Origin: Daphnia carinata
Lineage: Eukaryota; Arthropoda; Branchiopoda; Diplostraca; Daphniidae
Length of the DNA stretch: 64,000 bases
Reading direction: 5' to 3'
NCBI RefSeq assembly: GCF_022539665.2
Contig: NC_081335.1
Coordinates: forward strand, 3,534,001 to 3,598,000
Shown here: one piece after another, positions 1 through 11,500 of the stretch
How positions within the stretch are numbered: the stretch's first letter is position 1
How the letters are laid out: every line of letters begins with the position of its first letter
The notes under the pieces: model-generated
What the model was told of the DNA's origin: nothing
What the model saw: the letters and a program-made list of their open reading frames with translations, nothing else
The model's database searches: none
Position numbers and translations under genes: made by a program

Positions 1-2807
1 GCTTTAATTGCTATTGAAACCACCATGGAACTCGGCAAAAGGTTTGTACTTTCGAATACGTTCCAGCAACACACTTTAGTATAACATACAAATGTTTCAT
101 GACAACAGATTTAAATTGACGCCGGACCAGACGGCGTTTGGATTAAGCCAATTCAAATTACGAGATACAATTTTGTCGAATACGTGTCCTGCGGATCCCA
201 TCTGCGATCGCAAAACTCTTCGTTCACCCTTCCGGACGATCGATGGCTCTTGTAATAACATTAAGAATCCCTCCTGGGGCAAGTCGATGACCCAATTCGA
301 ACGGGCTACTGTCCCAGCTTATGCTGATGGTAATCATTCTTGATGTTTACTTGATGTAGATTTTACCAAGGTATCATTTAATAGGTGTTTGGCAACCTAG
401 GGTATCGCAGAGAGGTGGTCAACTTCCTAGGTGATGTCTTGTTGCAACACAAATCATTCATTTCGCTAACCGTTTGAAAGAACTAATATTTATTGTACCA
501 TTCGTTTCAATTTTCTTAACGTTTGTTACAGTCCCCGATTGGTTTCTATATCCGTTGTTCTCGACAAGGATTCTCCAAGCCAAGTGAATACCCATTGGGT
601 CATGCAATACGGACAATTTGTCGTCCAGTAAAAAACAAGCCATAAATTAAAAATTTGGTCTAAATTTAATATAAACCTTTTTTTTTCAGCGATTTGGCCT
701 TTACAACTCTCTTCCGGTCGCGTAAGACTGTTAACTATAAGGCTAATCAATGAGATTTGAATTTGACTCATTTCGCTTTTGCGTTTAGAGGCCAACACGG
801 ACATTCAGTGCTGCACGGATGGAGGGAAGTTCTTGCCCAACCCGGAACTGTTTCATCCGCAATGCCTTCCCATTGAGATTCCAATCGACGATCCGTTTTA
901 CACGAAATTCGGCCAACGTTGCATGAACTTTGTGCGATCCTCTCCCGCACCCAGATCCGATTGCAGCCTCGGTCCCGCAGAACAGGTCAGCCCATGTTCT
1001 TCATTTGTTTCACTCGAAATAATCCATTTCTCTTGCAGATGAATGGCAACACTCACTTTCTGGATCTATCGAACGTGTACGGCTCGGACGTAAACACAGC
1101 CGAGTCATTACGGACGTTCGAGAAAGGCCATTTGAAAGTAACTCGACGTAGAGGACATCACGAATTAGACTTACTTCCAGCTGATAACGCAACCCAATTG
1201 AACTGTGCCTTGTCCAAAGCTGTTTCCGGCATTCCTCCACCACCTGAAGTCCGATGTTTCAAAGCGGGTAGCTATTCAAATTATGTTTTAGAAAAGCAGT
1301 CTTTCTAAATCGATTGAGCTTTAACGTTAAGGCGATATACGACCTAATCAGACTCCCAATTTGGGTGCAACCCAAACCATTTTCTTGCGTGAACACAACC
1401 GACTTGCGGCTGAGCTTTCCCATTTGAATCCGCATTGGGATGACGAACGTCTTTATCAAGAGGCTAGACGCATTCTAATCGCTCAAATGCAGCACATCGC
1501 TTACAACGAATGGCTGCCAGTTATTGTTGGAAGAGAGAAAATGCAAGAACTCGGTCTGTTGCCATTACAGCACGGTTTCAGCAACGATTATGATGCCAAC
1601 GTGAATCCAGGCATTCTGAACGAATTTTCGGCTGCAAGCTGCCGTTTCGGTCATTCGCTTATTCAAGGAAAACAAGAGTGGGTTTCATTGAATGTGATTT
1701 AAAAACATCAGGAGCTTGATTGTTTTGCTTTTCAGTTTAACCAACCTCAGGAGAAAGAAGGAATCTCGTATTTTGTTACGTCAGCATTTTTTGAAAACGC
1801 AAACACTCTACACGCCCGGCAATCTCGACAAGTTTCTCACAGGTTTGGCTGCACAACCCAGCCAAGATTTCGACAATTATTTCACTGAAGAAGTATGCAA
1901 ATGAAATATTCAACATCTCATTCAAACGAAGTAATTCATTTGTTTTCAATCATTTTTAGGTTACCAATCATTTGTTCGAAGAGGAAGGCAAAGGTTTCGG
2001 TTTGGATTTGGTATCGCTCAATATCCAACGTGGTCGTGATCGCGGTATTATTTAATGTTGCCTCAAACACAAAAGTTTTTTTTTTTAATGTTCCACATTT
2101 GCATACAGGTATTCCAGGATACAATACTTTGCGTGCATTGTGCGGACTCCGTCGTGCAACAAATTTCAAAGATCTGCTCGATGTGATTTCCCCAGCGGTA
2201 GAGGAACACATTATTTTTTACTTTCCAATAATTTAATTTAAACAGGTATTACGTAGATTGTGGAACGTTTCGAGCTCCTCTACGACACGGTGGATGATAT
2301 TGATCTGTTTATCGGAGGCATTTCCGAGAGCAAAGTTGAAGGCGCTTCTGTTGGCCCTACGTTCCAGTGCATGGTAGCCGATCAGTTCTTAAGACTGAAA
2401 CGGGGTGATCGCTATTTCTACGATCTTGGTGGACAGTCTGGCTCATTCACCGAAGGTATTTTGAAATCAATTTCCGTGTATTATGCTTTATTTATACTCT
2501 AAGGGGGTAATTTGTTTATTATTTAGAGCAATTGTATGAAATTCGACAGACAAGTTTTGCCCGTCTAATTTGCGACAACAGCCATGTCCAGCACACTCAA
2601 CCATTGGTTTTCAAACTGGAATCTGCCCAGTACGTATTGATTTGCTTATTTGTTCACAAAGTTTTTTTGAGCTCATTGATTTTTGTAAACTTTAGAAATC
2701 CAGTTGTGAGTTGCGAATCGTCTTCTATTCCTCGTGTAAATCTTCTTGCGTGGCAAGAAGGTCTTCGAAAGCCTTACGATACCCCATACAAGAAGATCTC
2801 GTATTAA
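1..2807 (+). CDS. Animal heme peroxidase (peroxinectin/chorion-peroxidase-like), 5' partial
   Basis: Secreted-type heme peroxidase of the animal peroxidase superfamily, expected to oxidise substrates with H2O2. Exons read as 1–41 (partial), 109–329, 385–430, 532–627, 690–721, 789–985, 1039–1267, 1332–1677, 1736–1892, 1960–2044, 2109–2197, 2257–2455, 2527–2629 and 2696–2807; all phases agree and give 650 residues in this window. Family landmarks are visible: PAYADGVWQPR, the distal motif GQFVVHDL (Gln and His kept), the calcium-site-like LDLSNVYGS, FLREHNRLA, and the proximal-His region CRFGHSLIQ. In mammalian peroxidases the residue before the distal His is an Asp that links to heme; here it is Val. 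The N-terminus and any signal peptide lie upstream. The ATG at 92 falls in an intron and is not the start. Confidence 0.93.
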
Positions 2808-3056
2808 ATTTTTTAAATTTTAAAGCCAAAGCTCAGTGTAGATCACGTGCTATAAATATTTTTATGCTAACGGTTTGGATAAATATGTATGATTATACAT
2901 TAAACACAGGTGACATGAAATTCATTAATGTTCGTAACTGCATCATTTTGTTTTCAAATATTGAACGTGCTGTAGCAAGAGGCTTGGCTCAACGCTTGCT
3001 CGTGAACTAGCAACACCTTGATTGCGACTATTTGATGAGTATTAATTTCAAAAAAT

Positions 3057-4953
3057 TCAAACGCCACCCCATCGATTTTGAACAATAATTGCGTTTGTGG
3101 CGCGGCGGAATTTTTTGATTCGTTTCAAATGCATCATCATTTCTAGAAAAAACACAAACAATGACGACCCAATTCCAATGCCCAATAGTGCAAATGCACT
3201 GGAGAGATCTAACAACGTCAAAGCAGTTCTTTCCTTGCGTAATTCGGCTTTAGCTATCATACATTTGTCTACATTCGGTGTGTACTGCTTTAACCAGTAA
3301 GCAAGTAATCCATTTTCCCACAAATACTGCAATCTGTCGAACACCAAATACAGCCCATTATCGTTAGAAATCTAAACTTCTGGTTCCCGATCCATACTCG
3401 TAATTGATGATCCAGTTGTGTCGACCACCTTTAGGTAAACCCAAAGAATAGTATTCGATAAAAGGAATTGGATCAGACATGGTCATCCGACAATTGGTGT
3501 GGCTTTTCATATCGATGGCCATGAAGTATTTGACGATAAAACGATTCTTGAAAAAAGAAAGCAAACCAATAAAAAACTATAACAATCATAAACTTTCACT
3601 CACCGTAAAATACGAAGCTCCTGCTTCCAAAACATTTTTAAAGCCTTCCAGATTGCTACGTTTTACAAGAAACTGTGGATGGTCACGAAGCGAATCGCCA
3701 ATGATTTTCTTCGGGCCAGAAGTGGCTTCCTGAATGATCACGATTTTTCAAAGTGCTGTTTAATCAATTGATATTTTTATACCAAAAACATGCGAGCTTT
3801 TCCCAGTTCGAAATCCACCGTCATCTGTGTGTCGTGACTGGCTGCCAATTCGGCCAGTGTGTTCACGATCGGCTTGAGCTTCGGCACAGTCAGGTAAGAC
3901 GTCAAAGTTGTTGTGTAAGCATTTACCAGAACCACCATGGTCAAGCACCACATTCCTAACAAGAGGCGGAATGAAAGTTTTTCTTTTGTTGAAACGGAAT
4001 TGCCTTTTGAAGAAAAAGAGAAATCATTTCATTGTAAAGTGATGCAAATAAAGGCGAATTTACCTTGTCCAGTAATGACAGTGATGGCGTAAACTGCGTG
4101 ATCGCTCATTGTTTGCATAAAAATAGTCAACTTGAAGATGTATTGATGATTGAAATGCGTTAAAAAAGCCATGCAAATAATTAGTGCGACTGTCGAGACA
4201 ACAAAGAGTAACCAAACCTAGTGAAATTAAAAGGTAATCAATATTATTTATTTAATCGGTAAAAGGTGTGCATACTGTCGCAGAGAAAGGTCTTATGCAA
4301 GCCATAAGGTTGCTTTCCATTTCCGGCCACGGCTGTAAAAGATGATAATCCTCGACCCCAAGATGAATTGAGAAATCAATTAGCAACGCAAGTGCGGGTG
4401 TGATGACAAAGGTAAAGGGGATGATGTCGACTTCCTGTTAAAATAAATTTATTTATTATTAAAAAGATGAATGTATTCGTTTTCGAAAGATAGACTTGTT
4501 TCTGTATTTGTCTGATGAGTGATGGAACTAATCCGAATTTGACTCGATCGTCATTACTTGCAGGTACGTAAATTAATCTGAAATTTGAATTCCGAAACTG
4601 AACAACATCGTTTTCATCATTTTGTTTGAAATAGAAAAAAACAACAAACTCACTCCATCTGGAAATGCTCCGACACCCAACGAACAACATCGCTGCAGAT
4701 TCCAGAATACGAATAGTTCCCCGACTTTGTTTTTGTGGCTGAAAGACATGGTGAAAACTAGATTGCAAAAAGGTAAAATCTCATAGATGCACAGATGCCA
4801 ATTAAAGCTATCGTTAAGTGAAAATACGTTAAAGGCAGAAGCTCGTAGCTGACGACCTTGGAGCAATTGCCTCTCTACATGCACCACTTTGCTACTGTTC
4901 ACATTTGAATTTAACAACACAATCCCTAATAAGATGGAAAGTAAACACAACAT
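3057..4953 (-). CDS. Ionotropic receptor (iGluR/IR-family) ligand-gated channel
   Basis: Divergent ionotropic glutamate receptor-like protein, probably a chemosensory-type plasma membrane cation channel. Exons in transcription order are 4654–4953, 4496–4597, 4276–4434, 4064–4217, 3783–4003, 3604–3729, 3398–3546 and 3057–3333; phases agree and predict 495 residues. The start ATG at 4953 opens a signal-like MLCLLSILLGIVLL stretch. The first membrane helix is WLLFVVSTVALIICMAF. The pore and next helix run through LLGMWCLTMVVLVNAYTTTL to TSYLTVPK, matching the family's SYTANL..LTVP motif. A final helix (ALLGIGIGSSLFVFFLEM) precedes a basic tail. There is no large amino-terminal domain, so it is closer to short IRs than to AMPA/NMDA receptors. 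The last intron (3334–3397) must be spliced with its acceptor at GACAG; otherwise a false frameshift appears. The ligand is unknown. Confidence 0.88.
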
Positions 4954-5964
4954 CGTCAACGTGAAAGCCTTCAAATGTTGACTTCTCCGTCCAGCAAGTA
5001 AATGAACAAATTTCAGGTAAGTCGGTAAAGCCTCTTATGTTTTCCTCGTGAACTGGCATATTGTAACAGTGAGCGTTGGGCACAGTCGGCGAAGACTTGA
5101 GCTCAAGATCTTTTGTTTAACTTATTCAGTTGGTAGAGAATCGATGTTCTAGAAAATCTATGGAGTTACAGAATTTACAACTGTTTGTGCAAGTAAGATC
5201 CAATTTCTGAAAAACTTAACTTGCAAAGACGTGCCCACACTAAGATAGCTCACATTCGTACAACCTTTTGATGCTATTCCTGCTCTGTTTTTCTTCGTGT
5301 ACTTTTGCTGTTTTAGGTGAACATTGACGCTGTAAAACTTCGTTGTTGACCCATTTCGTCTCTGGATGTCAGCAGCATACGCTGTTGTTGTTGAATGAGA
5401 CAACAAATCGAAGCTTCAGTTGACAAGCAGTGGATTTGAGTTCGATAAACATCAGAAATAAGTTTACACGATTGCCAATGAAAGCAACTTGAGCTCGCGG
5501 TTCCACAGTTTACAACAACAGGCGTTTATTAAGGTATGTGACGCGCTTGTTGCGTTTTCGTTGTTAAGAACTGTAACTAACTTTACCTGACGTTCAATGT
5601 ATGCTGTTGTATTATTATTTGTTTAATACTGAAAATATTTCATTATAGGCGCCGTTTAGTTTTTAACTGGTTTTTTTAAGACAAATATCTTATCGCCACT
5701 ATAGACGATCTTTCAAAGGGCAATCAGTTTGCTTTTGATTGACATTCTTAACGTCTTTAAGGAAAAAAAAAATCCCCTAGGGTTTCACTCAGCAACCCTT
5801 ACATGGGGGCGTAACAAACACGATGGTTTGAGGCCCATTAAATCGCGTGATTAGATTGTAGAAGTTCATCCCAAACACTGACTTACCGTGGATAAATGAA
5901 TGCTGTCGCAGCAGCCACAGTAGTACAAGCTGTAATTTCGGCCTGGTAAGGTGGTCAGGTAAAA

Positions 5965-7612
5965 ATGAAAGGCATTCAGTTATTTTTAACCGTTGTTGTT
6001 ATTGCCTCTTGCTGGGCTGCTCTTAATCCAACATCAAGACAACAGCAAGAAATAGAAGAACATTTTCTTCCCCTTCATTTGTCAAAGATTGATCCTCTTT
6101 CAGCTAGAGCCTTGATGAGCAACGACTTTGAGAGTGGTTTCATAGATCCTTGGTACGATGCTTCACCGTCGAATGTCCATTGGGTTGTCGAAGATTTTGC
6201 TGCTCCAAACGAAGCCAACAATCCGGCTCCTACGCCATCGTTTGGCACCAAGTACCTGCGAGCAACTCGAAACGCTAACCTGAATTCCGGCCTTCTCATT
6301 TTACGCACGTTAAAATTCACTGCCCTTCCCGCTGATCAGATCTCGATCAGTTTCTGGATTCGTTCAAAGTACACTGGACAGAACACTTTAGACGTAGGCG
6401 CACGATAATTTTTGTGTATAGGCCTACGACCTAATTTTATATGTTTGCATAGTTGGCTATAAAGATTGACGGAGCCTATCTGTACAGTTTTTACTCTATT
6501 GAACCACAAAAATCGATTTTTATTATTTAGCTTGTTCTCGACAACGGCGGAACGGAGAGTACTTTATATTCATGGTCGAGTTACTCTACATCAGTGAATT
6601 TCGAATGGCGAAAATCAGTTCCTGTTCCCATCCCTGTTGACGCAGCGACTGACGTGACGGTAAGCCTTACCACAAAAGTTCCATAGATTCAAATAATTCA
6701 AAACACAGTCGTGTTCAGATTTATATGATGAGTTTTGTTTTAGCTGATATTTTACGCCTACTGTGGTGGTAACCCAGAGGATGCCATCGCTATCGACGAC
6801 ATCGTTTTCGAATCAAGCAACGTTCCTGCAACCACCCCTGTCTCTGGTATTAAAAAACATTTATGCAAACACTTTCTTTAATACTGGTGTTTTACTAATA
6901 AAAATTTGTGCCATGAAGATTACAATATTTTTTAAGTAAAGAAGGTTAAAATCAGATGTTCTTTATCGTTATTATTCTTGTAGATGACTGCCAAGACTTT
7001 TTACAAGGCAACACTAGCGTGCCTTGCTGGAACCTGGAAGGGAAATGCTACTGCTTTTCGACAATCGTGAGTTCCCATCTGAGTTTTACCCAATATTCCT
7101 GATACTTGAGTTCTTAAAAAAAATTGTAAATATTTAATTTCAAGACAACCGAAAACTGGGGAGAGACAGAGAAATTCTGCAAAGATGGTGGCATGAATTT
7201 GTTATCAATCGAAACACAAGAAGAGAATCAACTTATCTACAATCATTGGCTGGCTAACCCAGAAGGTAATCTATTCAACCTGAGTTTTTCGCAATCCAAA
7301 TTAACAAAAACTTTATATCTAGCCATTAACAAACGTACTTACTGGACATCTGGACGCTATTGTCCAGAAACAGAGTGGCTATGGATTTGGAGTTATGAGA
7401 GCGATGGTAGAAATTGTCAGCAGCAATCTCAGTTCAATTACATCAACTGGGCCGAAAACGAACCTACTTGATTGTGTTACCAATCACCTTTTTGCAACAC
7501 AGATTTTATGCTGTCGTTACGGCTTATGGTCTCATTTAACGACAACGGGAGATGGTTCGACATGGAAACAACACTGGGATACAGTCATGCTTTCATATGT
7601 GAATCTACATAA
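5965..7612 (+). CDS. Secreted MAM-like plus C-type lectin protein, interrupted by in-frame TGA
   Basis: Exons 5965–6393, 6531–6659, 6744–6846, 6984–7066, 7145–7265 and 7323–7612, phases consistent, 384 residues if read through. MKGIQLFLTVVVIASCWA is a clear signal peptide. Residues about 50–220 resemble a MAM jelly-roll (NDFESGF start, IAIDDIVFE near the end). A C-type lectin domain follows (CYCFSTI, NWGETEKFC, LLSIETQEEN, YINWAENEPT). A TGA at 7469–7471 (codon 338) stops the frame inside the lectin fold. The same frame then continues for 46 codons with lectin-like sequence ending GYSHAFICES and a TAA at 7610. As written the product would lose the last part of the domain, including its terminal cysteine. 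A recent nonsense allele, a sequencing error or a young pseudogene are all possible. Likely role if intact: carbohydrate recognition or cell-surface immunity. Confidence 0.82.
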
Positions 7613-8027
7613 TTATAGAAAGCCATTGTGTCTTCTTTCTTGTTCTATTATTCCAAGTTGAGCGAAGAAGGCGTTGTTGATATTCCCCAATGCATGTAGA
7701 TATAAATAATACATTAAGCATCTTATGCTACATTTTCATTCTTCGCATACATAAGCTGATCCTGCAACTAGTTTCTCACCTGAGAAAGATCCAGCTTTAG
7801 ACCTGCGTTAATTTATCAGGATTAAATGAGATTTTTCCAAGGATGTGCCCGTATTCGTACAGCACATCTGCCTAAGATAAATGGAATTTAAACTTAAACT
7901 AACCACATCCTGATTACACTAGACGTCTGATTACTTGGTTAGGTGTCGATTGGTAACATGTTGATTTTCTTTAAAATAGGATGACTTACATTGAAAACAT
8001 TCTGTATCTTAATCGTTTCATAATTGA

Positions 8028-8118
8028 TGCCTCCTGAGAGGATTGAACTCTCGGCCTTTGGTTGTCTTCAGTTTCAGGTACATACGAGACCAACGCTCTA
8101 CCACTGAGCTAAGAAGGC
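8028..8118 (-). tRNA. tRNA-Thr(CGT) with 19-nt intron
   Basis: On the minus strand a full cloverleaf can be folded: acceptor stem GCCTTCT/AGGAGGC with discriminator A, D-arm GCTC/GAGC, anticodon stem TTGGT/ACCAA and T-arm GAGAG/CTCTC around TTCAATC. The anticodon loop reads CTCGTAA once a 19-nt insert after position 37 is removed, so the anticodon is CGT (threonine). The insert sits at the canonical position for eukaryotic tRNA introns. Box A and box B sequences are present inside the gene. It lies between the lectin gene and the vitellogenin promoter. Confidence 0.9.
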
Positions 8119-8506
8119 GTTATATAATTGCATAGAGACATACATGGATTCATTCACGATTTCCCTCACAAGTCATGCTCTGCTAATGATGTTAAGATTA
8201 GACACGGCAGTAGTGACAATCGAGTCAAATTCCGTTGAATTCTGATGCACAAATAAGAGTTGGCTATCAAAATATCACGTACACCATGAAAAGCTAGTTG
8301 AAAAAACACACTCGTTTCAAATTACGAAGATTCATAACATCTGTCAACAAGTCGTGTTGGCCTTCATAGCACATGCTTGTTAGAGAGTAAATGCAGAATA
8401 AGCATGGTCGTCGACGGGTATTCTTGATGGTTTACAGCGTCAAATTACCAAACATAAAAGACAGTTTATCCAGACAGCTGTCGCTTTTTTCGATCAGCTA
8501 AAGCAG

Positions 8507-8512
8507 TATATA
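8507..8512 (+). promoter_or_regulatory. Probable TATA box of the vitellogenin-like gene
   Basis: A TATATA element sits 61 nt before the predicted start codon at 8573, in the sequence GCAGTATATAGTC. Its spacing would put transcription start near 8535–8545 and give a short 5' UTR. This is inferred from position only. Confidence 0.5.
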
Positions 8513-8572
8513 GTCAAAACTTGATTGAATCACAAGCTACTTTTCGTAACGAGCTTGTTCGACGGGAAGGAA

Positions 8573-11500
8573 ATGGTCAAGATCCAATTGTTTCTTTTTG
8601 TTTTTTGTAAGTTATGTCGGCATTGAATTATATACACTTATCACAGTGATGCGTTTAGCATTCGTGTATTAGAAATATTAAAACTCATGTAATTTTTTTA
8701 CCATTGTTTTCAAATCGCTTTGCCCAGCTTCAGTTTTTTACCTAATATTCGGTAAGTAATAAGAATTATTTAAATTTTCAATATATTGGGATATTGTTAA
8801 ATTTACATATCCCCCTCCCTTTAATAAAAGTTGTTCTTGAAGGGCAAATTCAATATGTAAATAGTGTTTGTGTTTTGCCAAACTTTTTGTTAGAAAATTA
8901 TGCAAATTTTTATACTCTTTTTGAAAAGAAAGGGAAGGTGAGATATTTATGGAAATACCTTCTCTCATTGTTTGCTTACCCTGCCCCTCACTTGAGGCGC
9001 CAAGGCTTCAGTTTTGTTTCTCAGCAGATTTACATAAATTATTTTTCCTCATTAACAGCATGGGAGCCAGGGACTCAGTACGTCTACAAATACGTCGGTA
9101 GATCGATCGCTGGTATTTATAAATTCAAGCTTCAAAATGCTGTCATTGAACTTCGAAGCCGTGTCATCATTCAGAGTATTGACGAAAACACCCTCATCGT
9201 TAAGGTGTATCCTTATATTTCATTTCCTATTTTGATTGAGCTAACAAAAAAAAATTATATTCAGCTGACGGAAACTGCTATTCAACGTGAAGGCAACTGT
9301 TTAGCAGATGGCTATACGATTGGCAAAGATGGTGATTTCGAAAATCTTATCGACAATGAAAAGGATAAAATCCCTAATTCTGAAATGCTTGCTGCTCCTT
9401 TTGCTATCTCTCACAACAAAGGATCAGTGAGTCTTAGTCTTATTGGCTGTATCTTTTAAATTCGTCTAATACTACAACTCAAGCCAGCTTTGTTATAGTA
9501 TGTGATACTACGGTTGTTGATTAGTTAGATTAGTTTTAACTAAAAGTGTAGTTTGGGCAAAATTACAAGAAATACCGACGTTTCCTAGATTACCAAACTG
9601 AAAATCGATGCTGATGAACCGCTGTGGATTATTAACATTAAGAAAAGTATTGCCAGCCAGTGGCAACTGGACATAACAGGTGTCCGTCATGATGGCCCTC
9701 CTCCTAACTGGCAATCCATCTCTAAAGATGGTGAAAGCACAACATTCTCTGTCTTTGAGGTATTTCATTTTCAGCATTTTCAATTACCTTTTCACACTGA
9801 AACATGTACTTTAAATTAAAAGGATTCGATTAAGGGCGATTGTAGTACCATGATCGATGTAGACCGATTGGCAAGGTCACAAGTCTTTAACTCTGATGCA
9901 TTTCAACTGGGTTCGTTCGATACCGTTTGTAAAGACATGCCAGTCTATCACATTGCCAAAACGAGGGATTATAATCGCTGCAGGACTAATCCTGTCTGGT
10001 TTTCAGCTAATCCCGGCAGCCATGATTGCGAATTAGACAAGGGGAATTGTGGTAGTTTCATGCATGTAACTATAGAACGATAATCCTTCTCCATTGCATC
10101 AAAATTGTTTTAAAATTAATCTTAATTGATAGCGAACCGCAATGGTCAAATACGTGGCTTGCGGTGAGTCAGTTTCAAAATTGACTGTCGTAAATATTTA
10201 CGGTTTCAGCGACTTGATGGTTCAGCCGTTTGCTACCAAAACCGAAGAATTGCTTAACTCTGTCATCACTAGTTGGTTCCTCGAAAAAAAAGAAAGCATC
10301 ACCTCATATTTTGGAAGCTTAAGTTCACCTGGGATACACACAAGCCTTTCGTACGTCTTTGATGACTTTCAGCAACTGAACCAAGATGGAACGTAAGTTT
10401 AAATTCGATTTTCCAATAAAGCTAACTGGTTAATATTTGAAATGTGCAGCCCTGCTCAGCCCAACTTGGTGGACGCTTACATTAAGAGCTCCATGGCTGT
10501 ACCAATCCTGCACAAGAACATCGTCGACGCCTTACGAGTGGTGGAACGGAATCTCAAAGAAACGCCAGCTGTAGAAATAAAGGACATCATTGAGCGATTG
10601 GCCATCATTGGCCGTATTCTACCCATGTTCTCCTTGGACGAGCTGAAATCCTTGTGGCAGGAAATTAAGACGCTGGATTATGTTGTGGTGTAAGAAGACC
10701 AAAAAAAAAACAACTTAGAGTGCAACGTCAAAAATCCGCATAATTGTTTGTGAGGCAGGACTTTTTTCATCGACTGTATCGTACAGTCAGGCAGCAATCC
10801 GGCTGTCATGTTGATCAAAGAATTGGTCGAGACTGAACAAATTACTGGACCAAAGGCAATCTGGGCTTTGGCTGCACTTGGCTATTTCGCTAAAACGCCT
10901 ACGCGTGAACTCCTCCACGAATTGATGGTAAGCTTTGTGTTGTTTGTCCATTGTAAACGAATTCTGTTTGATGAGTTTGCCTTCTACGTAGGACTTGCTG
11001 AAATCTAGTCCTCTTCAGTCCAACAAGGCTATGATGCAAACCACCATGGTGACTGTTGCCGATTTGTTGAATGCCGTGTGCGGTTCTCCTTTGAAAGCAG
11101 CCAAACGGTTCCCTATTTCCACCTTGGGTGAATTCTGTGACAGAAAAGATGCTGTCATCGTCGATGAATTCTTGCCTTGGCTCACCAAGGAACTCGAATC
11201 TACCCAGAATACGGTAGATCGCATAGTTATCTTGACCGCTTTTGGATCTTTAGGTGTCGAGGAGATTATCCCTATTTTATTGCCAATCATCCGTGGAACT
11301 CCCGGTAAATTTGACGACACTGCCGAACGTGTTCGTGCCATCCTTTCCCTCCATCGTGTTGTGTTCACCATTCCCGAGAAGGTAATTTAATTCGACAACT
11401 GTAATTAACTCCACTCTATCATTTTATCTATAGATTCATCCAATCTTGGCTAACTTGGCTAGTAGTATTACAGAACGTCCCGAAATACGTATGGCTTCCT

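Noticed and set aside
42-108. ATG at 92 as the peroxidase start
   Set aside because: Exon 1–41 joined to an acceptor at 108 keeps the frame, while the region around 92 contains an in-frame stop when joined at other acceptors; the gene clearly begins upstream of the window.
3334-3400. Apparent frameshift in the ionotropic receptor
   Set aside because: A 64-nt intron with donor, branch-point-like and acceptor signals restores the frame and gives a family-like junction.
5158-5406. Minus-strand 82-codon frame upstream of the ionotropic receptor
   Set aside because: It does not join in phase to the receptor start, and the receptor already has a signal-peptide-bearing first exon.
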